Shown: positions 18,628-27,514 of the stretch, one piece after another
How the letters are laid out: every line of letters begins with the position of its first letter
Position numbering within the stretch: position 1 is the stretch's first letter
Source of the DNA: Nonomuraea endophytica
GTDB taxonomy: Bacteria > Actinomycetota > Actinomycetes > Streptosporangiales > Streptosporangiaceae
DNA: 64,000 nucleotides
Assembly (NCBI RefSeq): GCF_014203235.1
Contig: NZ_JACHIN010000018.1
Coordinates: 124,001-188,000, forward strand
Reading direction: 5' to 3'
Made by a program: the position numbers and the translations under genes
The notes under the pieces: generated by a model
Seen by the model: only the letters and a program-made list of their open reading frames with translations
The model's database searches: none
Told to the model about the DNA's origin: nothing

Positions 18628-19311
18628 ATGAAGCTTCACCTCCACGAACGCGGTGACGGCGACAAGCTGGCGCTGCTCATCCACGGCGGCATGTCCGACC
18701 ACCGCACCTGGCACGCCGTCGAGGACGAGCTCGTCGCCCGCGGCTACCGGGTGATCGCCCCCGACCTGCGCGGCCACGGCGCCAGCCCCCGCGGCGAGTA
18801 CCGTCCGGAACTGCTCGGCGACGACCTGGCCGAGAACCTCCCGAGCGGCGCCGACGTGGCCATCGGCCACTCGCTCGGCGGCCTGTCGCTGTCACTGGCC
18901 GCCGAGCGGCTGCGGCCCGAGAAGGCGATCTACTCCGACCCCGGCTTCGCCCTCGACGCCGTGCCCGCCGAGGCCACCGCGTTCATGCGCAAGATGGTCG
19001 CCACCGCCACCGAGGACAGCGTCAGGACCATGAACCCGCGCTGGTCGCAGGCCGACATCGACGCCGAGCTGGCCGGGTTCGCGTTGTTCGACCCGGCCTT
19101 CTTCGACGGCGTCAAGGGCGACTACGTGCCAGAGCGGCCCGTCGTGCCCTCGCTGGTGCAGGTGGCCGACCCCAGCTTCACCGTCAACGCGGAACTCGCC
19201 GCCGAACTGGAACGCCGCGGCTTCGAGGTCCGAACCGTCAAGGGCGCCGGCCACTGCGTCCACCGCGACGACCTGCCCGGCTTCATGGCCTCGCTGGAGG
19301 GCTGGATCTGA
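18628..19311 (+). CDS. Alpha/beta hydrolase
   Basis: 227 residues with LIHGGMSDHRTWHAV (oxyanion region), DLRGHGASPRGEY, nucleophile elbow GHSLGG and C-terminal GAGHCVHRDD supplying the catalytic His. The ATG at 18628 fits the conserved MKLHLHERG beginning; the open frame continues upstream but runs antisense through the ALS-like start. Substrate unknown. The last 29 bp overlap the convergent aminotransferase gene. Confidence 0.85.
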   Translation: MKLHLHERGDGDKLALLIHGGMSDHRTWHAVEDELVARGYRVIAPDLRGHGASPRGEYRPELLGDDLAENLPSGADVAIGHSLGGLSLSLAAERLRPEKAIYSDPGFALDAVPAEATAFMRKMVATATEDSVRTMNPRWSQADIDAELAGFALFDPAFFDGVKGDYVPERPVVPSLVQVADPSFTVNAELAAELERRGFEVRTVKGAGHCVHRDDLPGFMASLEGWI

Positions 19312-20512
19312 GCTCGGCCACCCCCTCCAGCAGCCGCTTCACGTCGGAGCGGTCGTTGTAGTGCACCAGCCCGGCGCGCACCGCTCCGCCCGAGTCGCGC
19401 ACGCCCAGCGCGCCGGTCAGCTCCCAGGCGTAGTTGTGGCCGCTCCACACGTTGACCCCGCGGGCGGCCAGGTGCTCGGCCACCCGCCGGGGCGCCAGCC
19501 CCGCCACCGTGAAATAGGCGGTGGCGGTACGGCGGGCGGGCTTGCCGTACAACGTGACGTGCGGCATCGTCTCCAAACCGGCCAGCATCTCGGCGAACAG
19601 CCCCAGCTCGTGCTCCTCCGCGGCGGCCATCGAGGCCAGCAGCCGCTCGCGCCGGGTGCCGGAGCCCGGCACCAGGCCCGCCAGATGGTCCACGGCCGCC
19701 GTCACGCCCGCGAGGTCGGCCAGCGCGGCCGTGCCCAGCTCGAACCGTTCGGGAACGGTGCCGGGCGAGGGCAGCAGCTTGTCCGGGTGCAGGGACTCCA
19801 GCGCCACCGGGTCGGCGATCACCGCGCCGACGTGCGGGCCCGACCACTTGTAGGCGCTGGTGGCGTAGAAGTCGGCGCCGAGCGCGTGCACGTCGACCGG
19901 GCCGTGCGCGGTGGCGTGCACCCCGTCCACATAGGTCAGCGCCCCGGCCGCGTGCGCGATCTCGCAGATGGCCGCCACGTCAGGGCGGGTGCCCAGGATG
20001 TTGCTGGCGGCGCTGACCGCCACCAGCCGCGTACGCGGGCCCACCAGCTCGGCGAACTGGTCAACAGGCAGCTCGCCGGTCACCGGGTCGACCTCGGCCC
20101 AGCGCACCCGCGCGCCCGTCTGGGTCCACGGCCGCACGTTCGCGTCGTGGTCCAGGCGTGAGACCACGACCTCGTCGCCCGGCCCGGTCAGCACCCGGGC
20201 CAGCCGGTAGGTGAGCGTGGTCATGTTGGCGCCCAGGATCACCCCGTGCGGCACGCCGCCGACCAGGTCGGCCACGGCGGCGCGGCAGGCGGCCACGATC
20301 TCGTCGGCGCGGTGGCTGGCGGGGAAGGTCCCGCCCACGTTGGACAGCCCCGCCTCATAGGCGCCGACGACGGCGTCGATGACGGGCCGAGGGGTCTGGG
20401 TACCGGCCGCTCCATCGAGGTAGGCGTGGCCGTCGGAGAGGGCGGGGTAGGCGGCACGTACCGTTTCGGGGGAGTACGTAGCGGTTGCATCTTGTCTGGG
20501 GGGAAAGGCCAT
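19283..20512 (-). CDS. Class V aminotransferase, cysteine desulfurase-like
   Basis: 409-residue PLP enzyme starting YPALSDGHAYLDGAAGTQTP, with SRLDHDANVRPW, VDGVHATAHG and the PLP lysine in SAYKWSGPHVG. This is the cysteine desulfurase-like subfamily (TIGR01976 type) rather than IscS/SufS of a Suf operon; no Fe-S assembly genes are nearby and I see no clear catalytic Cys in the usual loop. ATG at 20512 lies nine bases from the divergent ATG at 20522, so the two promoters must overlap each other's coding start. Confidence 0.82.
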   Translation of the reverse strand: MAFPPRQDATATYSPETVRAAYPALSDGHAYLDGAAGTQTPRPVIDAVVGAYEAGLSNVGGTFPASHRADEIVAACRAAVADLVGGVPHGVILGANMTTLTYRLARVLTGPGDEVVVSRLDHDANVRPWTQTGARVRWAEVDPVTGELPVDQFAELVGPRTRLVAVSAASNILGTRPDVAAICEIAHAAGALTYVDGVHATAHGPVDVHALGADFYATSAYKWSGPHVGAVIADPVALESLHPDKLLPSPGTVPERFELGTAALADLAGVTAAVDHLAGLVPGSGTRRERLLASMAAAEEHELGLFAEMLAGLETMPHVTLYGKPARRTATAYFTVAGLAPRRVAEHLAARGVNVWSGHNYAWELTGALGVRDSGGAVRAGLVHYNDRSDVKRLLEGVAELRSSPPARP

Positions 20513-20521
20513 GATGTCTTC

Positions 20522-21565
20522 ATGCTCACGCTGAGGGATCTCAACCGGGCCACGCTGGCACGACAGCACCTGCTCACGCCGTTCGACGGGACGGTGGGCG
20601 AGGTCGTGGGGCGCGTGGGCGGGCTGCAGGCTCAGGAGCCGCGGCCGCCGTACCTGGGAGCGTGGGCCAGGCTCGCCCGCCTCGAACGCGCCGACCTGCA
20701 CGCGGCGCTGCACGCCCGCACGCTGGTGCGCGCCACCATGTGGCGCGGCACGCTCCACCTGGTGACCGCGGACGACTTCGCCGCCTTCCGGCCGCTGCTG
20801 GACGAGGTGCTCTCCGGCGCGCTCACCAGCCGCTTCCCCGACGTCGCCTTCGACGGGGTGATCGAGGCGGCCGGGAAGATGCTGGCCGAGGACGGACCGC
20901 TCACCTTCAACGAGATCCGGCCCCGCCTGCGGACGCTCTTCCCCGACGTCAACGACCGGGCGCTCGGCTACGCGGTGCGCATGCTCATGCCGCTCACCAT
21001 GGCCCCGACCGCAGACCCGTGGGGCTTCCCGCGCGACGCCGCCTTCGGCCTGCCCGGCCTCACCCTCACGCCGGCCGCCAAGGAGGACCTCGTCACGCGG
21101 CATCTGGCCGCCTTCGGCCCCGCCACCGTCGCCGACGTACAGGCCTGGTCGGGCCTCGGCGGCCTCAAGCCCATCCTGTACGGCATGCCGCTCGAACACC
21201 TGCGCGACGAACGCGGCAGAGAGCTGTTCGACCTGCCCGGCGCCCCGCTGCCCGGCGGCGAGGCCGAGGCGCCGGTGCGCTTCCTGCCCGACTTCGACAC
21301 CCTGCTGCTCGGCCACGCCGACCGCAGCAGGATCGTCGATCCGGCCTTCCCCGTCACCACCAAGAACCTGCGGGTACGCGCGGTCTACCTGTCCGACGGC
21401 TTCGTGGCCGGAACCTGGCAGATCAAGCGCACCGCCCGCAAGGCGACGCTGCTGCTCTCGCCGTTCACGCCGGTGCCGCGCGCGAGGCTGGAGGAGGAGG
21501 CCCTGCGGCTGCTGGCCTTCGCCGAACCCGACGCCCCCGCACTTGAAGTCGCGGAGCAAGTCTGA
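20522..21565 (+). CDS. AlkZ-like winged-helix DNA glycosylase (HTH_42 family), copy 1
   Basis: 347 residues of the HTH_42 superfamily, which includes AlkZ (azinomycin self-resistance) and YcaQ (crosslink repair). The catalytic signature Gln36-Ala-Gln38 (GLQAQEP) matches the QxQ of the AlkZ-like branch, not the QxD of YcaQ. Winged-helix modules follow (TRHLAAFGPATVADVQAWSGLG), then FLPDFDTLLLGHADRSRI. Expected to excise bulky alkylated purines from DNA. A second homologue lies 1.5 kb downstream. The ATG at 20522 is the first fitting the family's start. Confidence 0.83.
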   Translation: MLTLRDLNRATLARQHLLTPFDGTVGEVVGRVGGLQAQEPRPPYLGAWARLARLERADLHAALHARTLVRATMWRGTLHLVTADDFAAFRPLLDEVLSGALTSRFPDVAFDGVIEAAGKMLAEDGPLTFNEIRPRLRTLFPDVNDRALGYAVRMLMPLTMAPTADPWGFPRDAAFGLPGLTLTPAAKEDLVTRHLAAFGPATVADVQAWSGLGGLKPILYGMPLEHLRDERGRELFDLPGAPLPGGEAEAPVRFLPDFDTLLLGHADRSRIVDPAFPVTTKNLRVRAVYLSDGFVAGTWQIKRTARKATLLLSPFTPVPRARLEEEALRLLAFAEPDAPALEVAEQV

Positions 21566-21590
21566 TTGGTTCGGGGCGGAGGTGTGACCT

Positions 21591-23006
21591 GTGCCACAGC
21601 TGACCGCCCTGGACGCCCAGTTCCTGCATTTCGAGACCGCCACCAACGTGCCCAACATCGCCGGGCTGGCCATCCTCGAGGGCGACCTCAACCGCTCGGA
21701 TCTGCAGGCCCTGCTGGAGCAGCGGCTGCCGTACGTGGCAGCGCTGCGCCGCAAGCTCGCGCCGGTGCCGTTCGGGCTGGACCATCCGTACTGGGTGCAG
21801 GAGGACGACCTCGACCTCGACTACCACGTCCGCGAGATCGGCCTGCCGCCGCCGGGCGACGAACGCCAGCTCGCCGACCAGGTCTCCCGGCTGCATCCAC
21901 GCCGCCTGGACCGAGGTCATCCGCTGTGGGAGATCTACCTGATCCACGGCCTGTCGGGCGGCCGCATGGGCCTCTACACCAAGATCCACCACGCGGCCGT
22001 GGACGGCGTGGGCGGCGCGGACGTGCTGGCCGCCTTACTCGACCTCACCCCGGTGCCCGCGCCGCCGCCGCAGACCGCCCCCGACCGGGACGAACCCGCG
22101 CCCGACGGGCTGGAGATGGTCGGCCGGGCGCTGATCAGGATGAGCGCCAACCCGGCCCAGGCGGTGCGCTTCGCCGCGCGGGCGCTGCCGCACCTGGACG
22201 AGATCCCGGTGGTGTCGTGGATCCCCGGCAGCCGGCTGGTCTCCGGCTTGGCGCGGCGGCTGGCCGGATCGGGGACCTTGCCCGAACTGCCCTCGCTGCC
22301 CGCGCCCCGCACGCCGTTCAGCGGGCCGGTCTCCGCCCACCGGCGCTTCGCCTTCGTCTCGCTGCCGCTGGATGAGATCAAGCTGGTCCGCAAGGCCAAC
22401 GGCGTCACCGTCAACGACGTCGTCATGGCGGTGTGCGCGGGCGCCCTGCGGCGCTGGCTGGCCGCCCACGGCGGGGTGCCGAGGATGCCGCTGGCCGCCG
22501 GGGTGCCGTTCTCGCTGCGCTCGGCGGGGGAGGAGGGGCCGGGCAACCAGGTGACGATCATGTCGGCGCCGCTGGCCGTACACGTGGAAGATCCTCTCGA
22601 ACGGCTGCGGCACGTCCGTGACTCGATGCAGCGGATCAAGGACAGGTTCTCGCTCGCGCCCGCGCGCTGGCTGCGGGAGTTCAGCGAGTCGATGCCCGCC
22701 GCGCTCATGGGGCTGGCCTCGCGCTCGGCGTTCGGGCTGGTGGGGCAGACGGCGCCGCCGATCAACGTGGCGATCTCGAACGTGCCCGGCCCGCAGTTCC
22801 CCCTTTACGTGTGCGGGGCGCGGCTGCTGACCCACTACCCGGTCTCGGTGATCACCGACGTGAGCGGCGGGATCAACATCACCGCCTTCTCCTACGACGG
22901 CTCGCTGGACATCGGGGTCATCACCGACCGGCAGATGGTGCCGGACCCGTGGGAGCTGACCGCCTACCTGCGGGAAGCGCTCGACGAGCTGCTCAACGCG
23001 GAATGA
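21591..23006 (+). CDS. Wax ester synthase/diacylglycerol acyltransferase (WS/DGAT)
   Basis: 471 residues. Starts MPQLTALDAQFLHFET, as in the bacterial WS/DGAT family, and has the catalytic HHxxxDG motif at His133-Gly139 (HHAAVDG). The NVAISNVPGP block near residue 390 marks the second condensation-like half. Uses acyl-CoA to make wax esters or triacylglycerol at the membrane surface. GTG preceded by GGAGGTGTGACCT. It sits between two AlkZ-like genes on the same strand, 25 and 31 bp apart, so the three may be co-transcribed; no functional link is obvious. Confidence 0.92.
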   Translation: MPQLTALDAQFLHFETATNVPNIAGLAILEGDLNRSDLQALLEQRLPYVAALRRKLAPVPFGLDHPYWVQEDDLDLDYHVREIGLPPPGDERQLADQVSRLHPRRLDRGHPLWEIYLIHGLSGGRMGLYTKIHHAAVDGVGGADVLAALLDLTPVPAPPPQTAPDRDEPAPDGLEMVGRALIRMSANPAQAVRFAARALPHLDEIPVVSWIPGSRLVSGLARRLAGSGTLPELPSLPAPRTPFSGPVSAHRRFAFVSLPLDEIKLVRKANGVTVNDVVMAVCAGALRRWLAAHGGVPRMPLAAGVPFSLRSAGEEGPGNQVTIMSAPLAVHVEDPLERLRHVRDSMQRIKDRFSLAPARWLREFSESMPAALMGLASRSAFGLVGQTAPPINVAISNVPGPQFPLYVCGARLLTHYPVSVITDVSGGINITAFSYDGSLDIGVITDRQMVPDPWELTAYLREALDELLNAE

Positions 23007-23037
23007 ACCTTTCCGCATTGGGTTCTAGGTTGGGTCC

Positions 23038-24108
23038 ATGGAGCTGAGCCAGCGGGTACTCAACCGCACCACGTTGCACCGGCAACTGCTGCTGGAGCGC
23101 GCCGGCCTGGACGCGCGGGCGGCCGTCGAACGCCTGGTCGCCGTGCAGGGCCAGGAGGCCAACGCGCCGTACATCGGGCTGTGGTCGCGCCTGGCCGCCT
23201 TCACCCAGGACGACCTCACCTCTCTGCTGTACGGCAAGCAGGTCGTGCGCGGCACCATGCTGCGCGCCACCCAGCACCTGGCCCTGTCCGACGACTACCT
23301 CTGGCTGCGGCCCCTGATGCAGGTGCCGATGAGCCGGGCCCGGCAGGCCGCGTTCGGCAAGGCCATGCCGGGCGTGGACCTGGAGGAGCTGGCCAAGCTG
23401 GCCCGCGAGCACCTGACCGGGCGGACGCTGACCCGGCCGCAGATACGCGACCTGCTGGCCGAGCGCTGGCCCGACGTCGAGCCGTTCGGGCTGGGCTGGT
23501 CGGCGCAGTCGTTGCTGCCGATCATCCACACGCCGCCCAACGGCACCTGGAACCAGGGCGGGGCCACGCCGTTCACGCTGGCGGAGGAGTGGCTGGGCCG
23601 CGCGCTGGAGTCGTCGCCGCCGGTGGAGCGTCTGGTGACGCGGTATCTGGCCGCATACGGCCCGGCGGGCGTGATGGACGTGCAGGCCTGGTCGGGCCTG
23701 ACCCGGTTGAAGCCGGTGATGGAGGCGATGGACCTGGCAAAATATCGCGATATTTCCGGCAAAGTTCTCTATGACCTGCCGGGGGCGCCTTTGGTCTCCG
23801 CCGATACCCCGGCGCCGGCGCGGTTCCTGCCCTGGTTCGACAACCTCATCGTGGCCTTCGCCGACCGGCGGCGCATGATGACCGACGAGCAGCGCAGGGC
23901 CGTCTGCGTCGGCGCCGTCATCTACCCCACCTTCCTGATCGACGGAACCGTCGGTGGTATGTGGGACTTCAAGGACGGCGCCCTGGTCATGACACCCTTC
24001 TCGCCGCTGCCCTCCGCGGCCCGGGACGAACTGGCCGTGGAGGGCGCGCGCCTGCTGGCCTTCGCCGGCCACGAGGGAGGGGCCATCGAGTGGCGGCCGG
24101 GCTCATGA
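23038..24108 (+). CDS. AlkZ-like winged-helix DNA glycosylase (HTH_42 family), copy 2
   Basis: 356 residues, clearly homologous to the gene at 20522 (both read LNR.T, VQAWSGL, LPGAPL, ARFLP/VRFLP). The catalytic motif is Gln37-Gly-Gln39 (AVQGQEANAPYIGLWSRL), at the same residue numbers as the catalytic glutamines of AlkZ. Divergence between the copies is high, so they are old paralogues with perhaps different lesion ranges. Last gene of the three-gene run. Confidence 0.83.
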   Translation: MELSQRVLNRTTLHRQLLLERAGLDARAAVERLVAVQGQEANAPYIGLWSRLAAFTQDDLTSLLYGKQVVRGTMLRATQHLALSDDYLWLRPLMQVPMSRARQAAFGKAMPGVDLEELAKLAREHLTGRTLTRPQIRDLLAERWPDVEPFGLGWSAQSLLPIIHTPPNGTWNQGGATPFTLAEEWLGRALESSPPVERLVTRYLAAYGPAGVMDVQAWSGLTRLKPVMEAMDLAKYRDISGKVLYDLPGAPLVSADTPAPARFLPWFDNLIVAFADRRRMMTDEQRRAVCVGAVIYPTFLIDGTVGGMWDFKDGALVMTPFSPLPSAARDELAVEGARLLAFAGHEGGAIEWRPGS

Positions 24109-24207
24109 ACGAAACCGCCGATGATGTCAAGAGCCTCAGCTGATGGAGCTTTGTTCGCCCCGGCGTTGGGTAGCGTGAAAGAGGCAGCCTCACCTCAGCA
24201 TCCCCAT

Positions 24208-24267
24208 CTAAAAATTTTAGGTCGGTCCTTATTTTAGGTTGACACCATTGCGGTGCCGACCTAAAGT
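24208..24267 (+). promoter_or_regulatory. Sigma-70-type promoter buried in nested inverted repeats
   Basis: TTGACA (24239-24244), 17-bp spacer, TAAAGT (24262-24267) form a strong promoter for the sigma factor gene. TTTAGGTTGACACC (24233-24246) and GGTGCCGACCTAAA (24252-24265) are inverted with 12 of 14 matches, so the dyad arms contain the -35 and -10. TTTAGGTCGG (24216-24225) is exactly inverted as CCGACCTAAA (24256-24265). CTAAAAATTTTAG (24208-24220) is a further perfect palindrome. The layout predicts repression by occlusion or alternative hairpins in the DNA/RNA. Confidence 0.7.
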
Positions 24268-24300
24268 TGGGCGCGTCCTAAGTTTGGAGAAGGGTCCCTC

Positions 24301-25311
24301 TTGCCTCTACTCACCGCGTCACCGACGAAGCCGGCCCACCGAAGCGAGGAGAGCGTCTTGTCCGAAGTAGCAGAGCTTCCCGTCCTGGACGACAGCGCCC
24401 CGGGCACCGGCGACTCGGTCAAGGCGTACCTGAAGGAGATCGGCCGCGTCCCCCTGCTCACCGCCGAGCAGGAGATCGAGCTGGCCAAGCGCATCGAGGC
24501 CGGCCTGTTCGCCCGCGAACGGCTCGACACCGAGACCGACCTCCCCCTCGACCTGCGGGCCGATCTGGAATGGGTCGCCGACGACGGCATCCGCGCCAAA
24601 GAGCGCATGCTGGAGGCCAACCTGCGCCTGGTCGTCTCCATCGCCAAGCGCTACACCGGCCGCGGCATGCTCTTCCTCGACCTCATCCAGGAGGGCAACC
24701 TCGGCCTCATCCGCACCATCGAGAAGTTCGACTACCGCCTGGGCTTCAAGTTCTCCACCTACGCCACCTGGTGGATCAAGCAGGCCATCACCCGCGCCAT
24801 GGCCGACCAGGCCCGCACCATCCGGATCCCGGTGCACATGGTCGAACTGATCAACAAGGTCGCCCGGGTCCAGCGGCGCATGCAGATCGAACTCGGCCGC
24901 GAGCCCACGCCCGAAGAACTCGCCCCCGAGGTCGAGATCACGCCCGAGCGCGTGGTCGAGGTCCAGTCGTACAGCCGCGAACCCATCTCCCTGCACCTTC
25001 CGCTCGGCGAGGAGGGCGACAGCGAGTTCGGCGACCTCATCGAGGACACCGAGGCGGTCTCACCGGCCGACGCGGTCTCGTTCACGCTCATGCAGCAGCA
25101 GCTCCGGTCGCTGCTGGACGACCTGACCGAGCGCGAGGCGGGCGTCATCACCATGCGGTACGGCCTGGCCGACGGCAAGCCGATGACCCTCGACGAGATC
25201 GGCAAGGTGTACGGGGTGACCCGCGAGCGCATCCGGCAGATCGAGTCCAAGACCATGTCCAAGCTCCGCCACCCCTCCCGCGCCCTGGCCCTGCGCGACT
25301 ACCTCAGCTGA
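24301..25311 (+). CDS. RNA polymerase sigma factor, RpoD/HrdB family (group 2)
   Basis: 336 residues containing regions 1.2 to 4.2: [31 protein letters not shown] (1.2), [55 protein letters not shown] in pieces (2.1-2.4), [16 protein letters not shown] (3), and [39 protein letters not shown] (4). It lacks the long acidic region 1.1 of the primary sigma, so a non-essential group 2 factor is likely. TTG at 24301 has GGAGAAGGG upstream; a second TTG at 24358 has GCGAGGAG and could be the true start. Confidence 0.93.
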   Translation: MPLLTASPTKPAHRSEESVLSEVAELPVLDDSAPGTGDSVKAYLKEIGRVPLLTAEQEIELAKRIEAGLFARERLDTETDLPLDLRADLEWVADDGIRAKERMLEANLRLVVSIAKRYTGRGMLFLDLIQEGNLGLIRTIEKFDYRLGFKFSTYATWWIKQAITRAMADQARTIRIPVHMVELINKVARVQRRMQIELGREPTPEELAPEVEITPERVVEVQSYSREPISLHLPLGEEGDSEFGDLIEDTEAVSPADAVSFTLMQQQLRSLLDDLTEREAGVITMRYGLADGKPMTLDEIGKVYGVTRERIRQIESKTMSKLRHPSRALALRDYLS

Positions 25312-25369
25312 CCACCAACCTCCGCCCCAGCACCTCGCTCCCCGAGCCCCCTGCCGATTGATCCCCGCC

Positions 25370-25468
25370 CAGGACCGCCGTCCTGCGCCCGCACCCGTGT
25401 TTGCCCAGCGCCCGCCCCTGCTCAGCGCTCGAACCCCGTATCGCCGGCCGCCCAGGACCGCCGTCCTG
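25370..25468. repeat. Duplicated 16-nt hairpin element
   Basis: CAGGACCGCCGTCCTG occurs at 25370-25385 and identically at 25453-25468, each a six-base stem with a CGCC loop. They lie in the 323-bp gap between the sigma factor and adenosine deaminase; the first may end the sigma transcript, though no U tract follows. The rest of the gap shows no gene. Confidence 0.6.
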
Positions 25469-25634
25469 TTCCGCGTCACCCCTGCCACGCCCGCCTGGTT
25501 CGCCCGGCCCCGTCCTGCCGACGGCTCCACTCCTCGTGAGACCTCCTTCGCGTGCCCGGATACCGGGCAGGGCCGGGCGGGGCGGGCGGAAAACGGGCTG
25601 CTTCGCAGGTGGGTGGTCGGTTAGGGTCCGTGCG

Positions 25635-26618
25635 GTGAGAGACCTGCGCGCGCTGCCCAAGGCGCACCTGCACGTACACCTGGAGAGCACCGTCCGCCCC
25701 GAGACCTCGGGGGAGCTCGGCGGCCCCGCCGGACGCGGCGGCCCGTTCGCCACCTTCCGCGACTTCGCCGACCACCGCGCCCAGGTCAGGCAGCGCCTGG
25801 TCAAACCCGAGCACTTCCGGCGGATCGCCAGGGAGTTCTGCGAAGACGAGGCGGCACAGGGAACCCGCTACGCGGAGGTGAGCTTCACCGCGGCCGCGCA
25901 CGGCGAGCGCCTGGGCAGCCCGGACATGCCCCTGGAGTCCGTGCTGGAGGGCCTGGCCGAGGGCCGCAAGTACGGCATCGAGTGCCGGGTGATCCTCGAC
26001 CACTCCCGCCGCCGCCCCGTAGAACGCCTCTGGAAAACCCTCAAACTAGCCCAAAGCCACCCCGAGGTAGTCGCCATAGGCCTGGCCGGCGACGAAGAGT
26101 ACCCCCTGGCCCCCTTCACCGAGGTCATCGACGCCGCCCACGCCTCCGGCATCCGCCTGGTCCACCACGCCGGCGAATCCGCGGGCCCGGACAGCATCCG
26201 CGCGGCCCTGGGCCCCGGCCGCACCGCCCGCCTGGGCCACGGCATCCGCATCCTGGACGACCCCGCCCTGACCGCGGAGGTAGCCGCCGCCGGCATCGCG
26301 CTGGAGGTCTGCCCGAGCTCGAACGTCCTGCTCAAGCTGGTCCCCTCCCTCCCCGAACACCCCCTTCCCCGCCTCCTGGCCGCCGGCCTGACGGTCACGA
26401 TCAACACCGACGGAGAGACGGAACTGGCCGCCGAGTACGAGCGCCTGAGAGAGGTTTTCGATTACGGCGACGCCGTCCTGGCCGGCCTGGCCAGAAACGC
26501 GGTGAACGCCTCCTTCGCCCCCACCGCCCTCAAACACCGCCTGAACACCGACATCACCACCTGGCTGACCACCCCGCCAGGTGCAGTCGGCGTCGTCCCC
26601 CGGGTCGGCCCGCGATGA
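25635..26618 (+). CDS. add: Adenosine deaminase family protein
   Basis: 327 residues. Zinc-binding HxH in KAHLHVHLEST, DEAAQGTRYAEVSFT, catalytic HAGE, then LGHGIRI, CPSSNVLLKLVPSLPEHPLPRLLAAG and the zinc Asp in INTDGE. The canonical enzyme has NTDDP here, so substrate may be adenosine or a related aminopurine (adenine or N6-modified). GTG at 25635 gives the usual short N-terminus; the frame is open upstream but that part is low-complexity Pro/Arg sequence. Confidence 0.82.
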   Translation: MRDLRALPKAHLHVHLESTVRPETSGELGGPAGRGGPFATFRDFADHRAQVRQRLVKPEHFRRIAREFCEDEAAQGTRYAEVSFTAAAHGERLGSPDMPLESVLEGLAEGRKYGIECRVILDHSRRRPVERLWKTLKLAQSHPEVVAIGLAGDEEYPLAPFTEVIDAAHASGIRLVHHAGESAGPDSIRAALGPGRTARLGHGIRILDDPALTAEVAAAGIALEVCPSSNVLLKLVPSLPEHPLPRLLAAGLTVTINTDGETELAAEYERLREVFDYGDAVLAGLARNAVNASFAPTALKHRLNTDITTWLTTPPGAVGVVPRVGPR

Positions 26619-26676
26619 CCTCGGCACGGCGGACGCATGGCGGGCAGTCGCCCGGCGCGCACTCGCTGGTTGACCC

Positions 26677-26706
26677 GATGTTCCACCGCGTCTGGGGATG
26701 TTCCAC
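26677..26706. repeat. Direct repeat GATGTTCCAC x2, 20-bp spacing
   Basis: GATGTTCCAC at 26677-26686 and 26697-26706, centres 20 bp apart (two helical turns), upstream of a secreted-protein gene and near TTGACC (26670-26675). This looks like an activator site. The remaining part of the 169-bp gap has nothing else. Confidence 0.4.
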
Positions 26707-26787
26707 TGGAGCGGCACGGGCCGGAACGCCTTCTGATCGTCAACGCCGTCCGCCAAGGACGGCATCCACGATCACAAGGAGACCTTC

Positions 26788-27294
26788 ATGGTCACTGGCA
26801 GCAGTCTCAAACGGGGCCTGCTCAAGGTTCTGGGCATCGCCATGGCCCCCATCGCCGCTCTCGTGTTAGTCGGGGCGCAGCCCGCGTCCGCCGCGACCGT
26901 GGCCGCGCAGGCCTGCACGGGTCAGGTCCAGCAGAACGTGTGCGTGACGATCACCAGCCTCGGTTTCGGGTTCTACGAGGTCCGTCTCGGCATCGACTTC
27001 CGCATCGGCCTGGCGGGCGCCCAGCAGATCATCAACGCGCCCGGCGAGCCGTTCTCCGGAGCGCTGTTCGGCGCCGACTCCAGCCCCGAGTTCCTCCTCG
27101 GCGTCCCCGTCACCAGCGTGGGCGCGTCGGAGGAGAGCGGGCTCAGCGCCGACTTCGTGACCACCGTTCCCCGGCTCTGGCTCGATGAGGACCTCAACGA
27201 CCGGGACGAGGTGTTCGGCAAGATCAGGCTTCTGGACTCTCGCTTCAACGTGATGCGCACCTTCGACACGCCGCAGATCCAGCAGTTCTTCTAA
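26788..27294 (+). CDS. Secreted protein of unknown function
   Basis: 168 residues with a clear Sec signal (KRGLLKVLGIAMAPIAALVLVG, cleavage at ASA|A near 35). The mature part has two early cysteines (ACTGQVQQNVC), an amphipathic beta-rich middle (GFYEVRLGIDFRIG) and no motif I recognise. AAGGAGACCTTC precedes the ATG. A strong hairpin lies downstream, so it is monocistronic. Confidence 0.65.
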   Translation: MVTGSSLKRGLLKVLGIAMAPIAALVLVGAQPASAATVAAQACTGQVQQNVCVTITSLGFGFYEVRLGIDFRIGLAGAQQIINAPGEPFSGALFGADSSPEFLLGVPVTSVGASEESGLSADFVTTVPRLWLDEDLNDRDEVFGKIRLLDSRFNVMRTFDTPQIQQFF

Positions 27295-27338
27295 CGCGCT
27301 CGCGCCGCCTGCGAAGCGGGCGGCATGGGGATGGTTGG

Positions 27339-27364
27339 GCCGCCGGTGGATCATCACCGGCGGC
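27339..27364 (+). terminator. Hairpin terminator without U tract
   Basis: Stem GCCGCCGGTG / CACCGGCGGC (10 bp, perfect) with loop GATCAT, 45 bp after the secreted-protein stop. GC-rich U-less hairpins are usual in actinomycetes. Confidence 0.7.
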
Positions 27365-27443
27365 CGTCGCCCTTTCCGGGATGATCATCGCTTCTTGTGC
27401 GCCGACATCAAGGCTCAGCCGGGTCTGACCGGGTGTTTCGGCT

Positions 27444-27455
27444 GAGAGCGCTCTC
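27444..27455. promoter_or_regulatory. LacI/CebR-type operator palindrome
   Basis: GAGAGCGCTCTC is a perfect 12-bp palindrome with the central AGCGCT typical of actinomycete LacI-family sugar regulators (CebR box TGGGAGCGCTCCCA). It precedes the 13-codon LacI start fragment at 27515, consistent with a fossil autoregulatory operator. Confidence 0.55.
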
Positions 27456-27514
27456 GGGTCTAGGGTTCGGGCGCTGTGGTGCTCCTGGCGGTGTAACGGA
27501 AGGTGCAGGTCCCC

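Noticed and set aside
20513-21754. N-terminal extension of the class V aminotransferase frame on the minus strand
   Set aside because: It is antisense to the AlkZ-like gene; the enzyme's natural start is at 20512.
24208-24267. Iron box (IdeR/DtxR) upstream of the sigma factor
   Set aside because: Half-site TTAGGT is present but the 19-bp consensus dyad is not; spacing of arms is wrong.
25401-25634. 78-residue N-terminal extension of adenosine deaminase
   Set aside because: Pro/Arg-rich and includes the hairpin repeat; the family starts at LRALPKAHLHVHLE.
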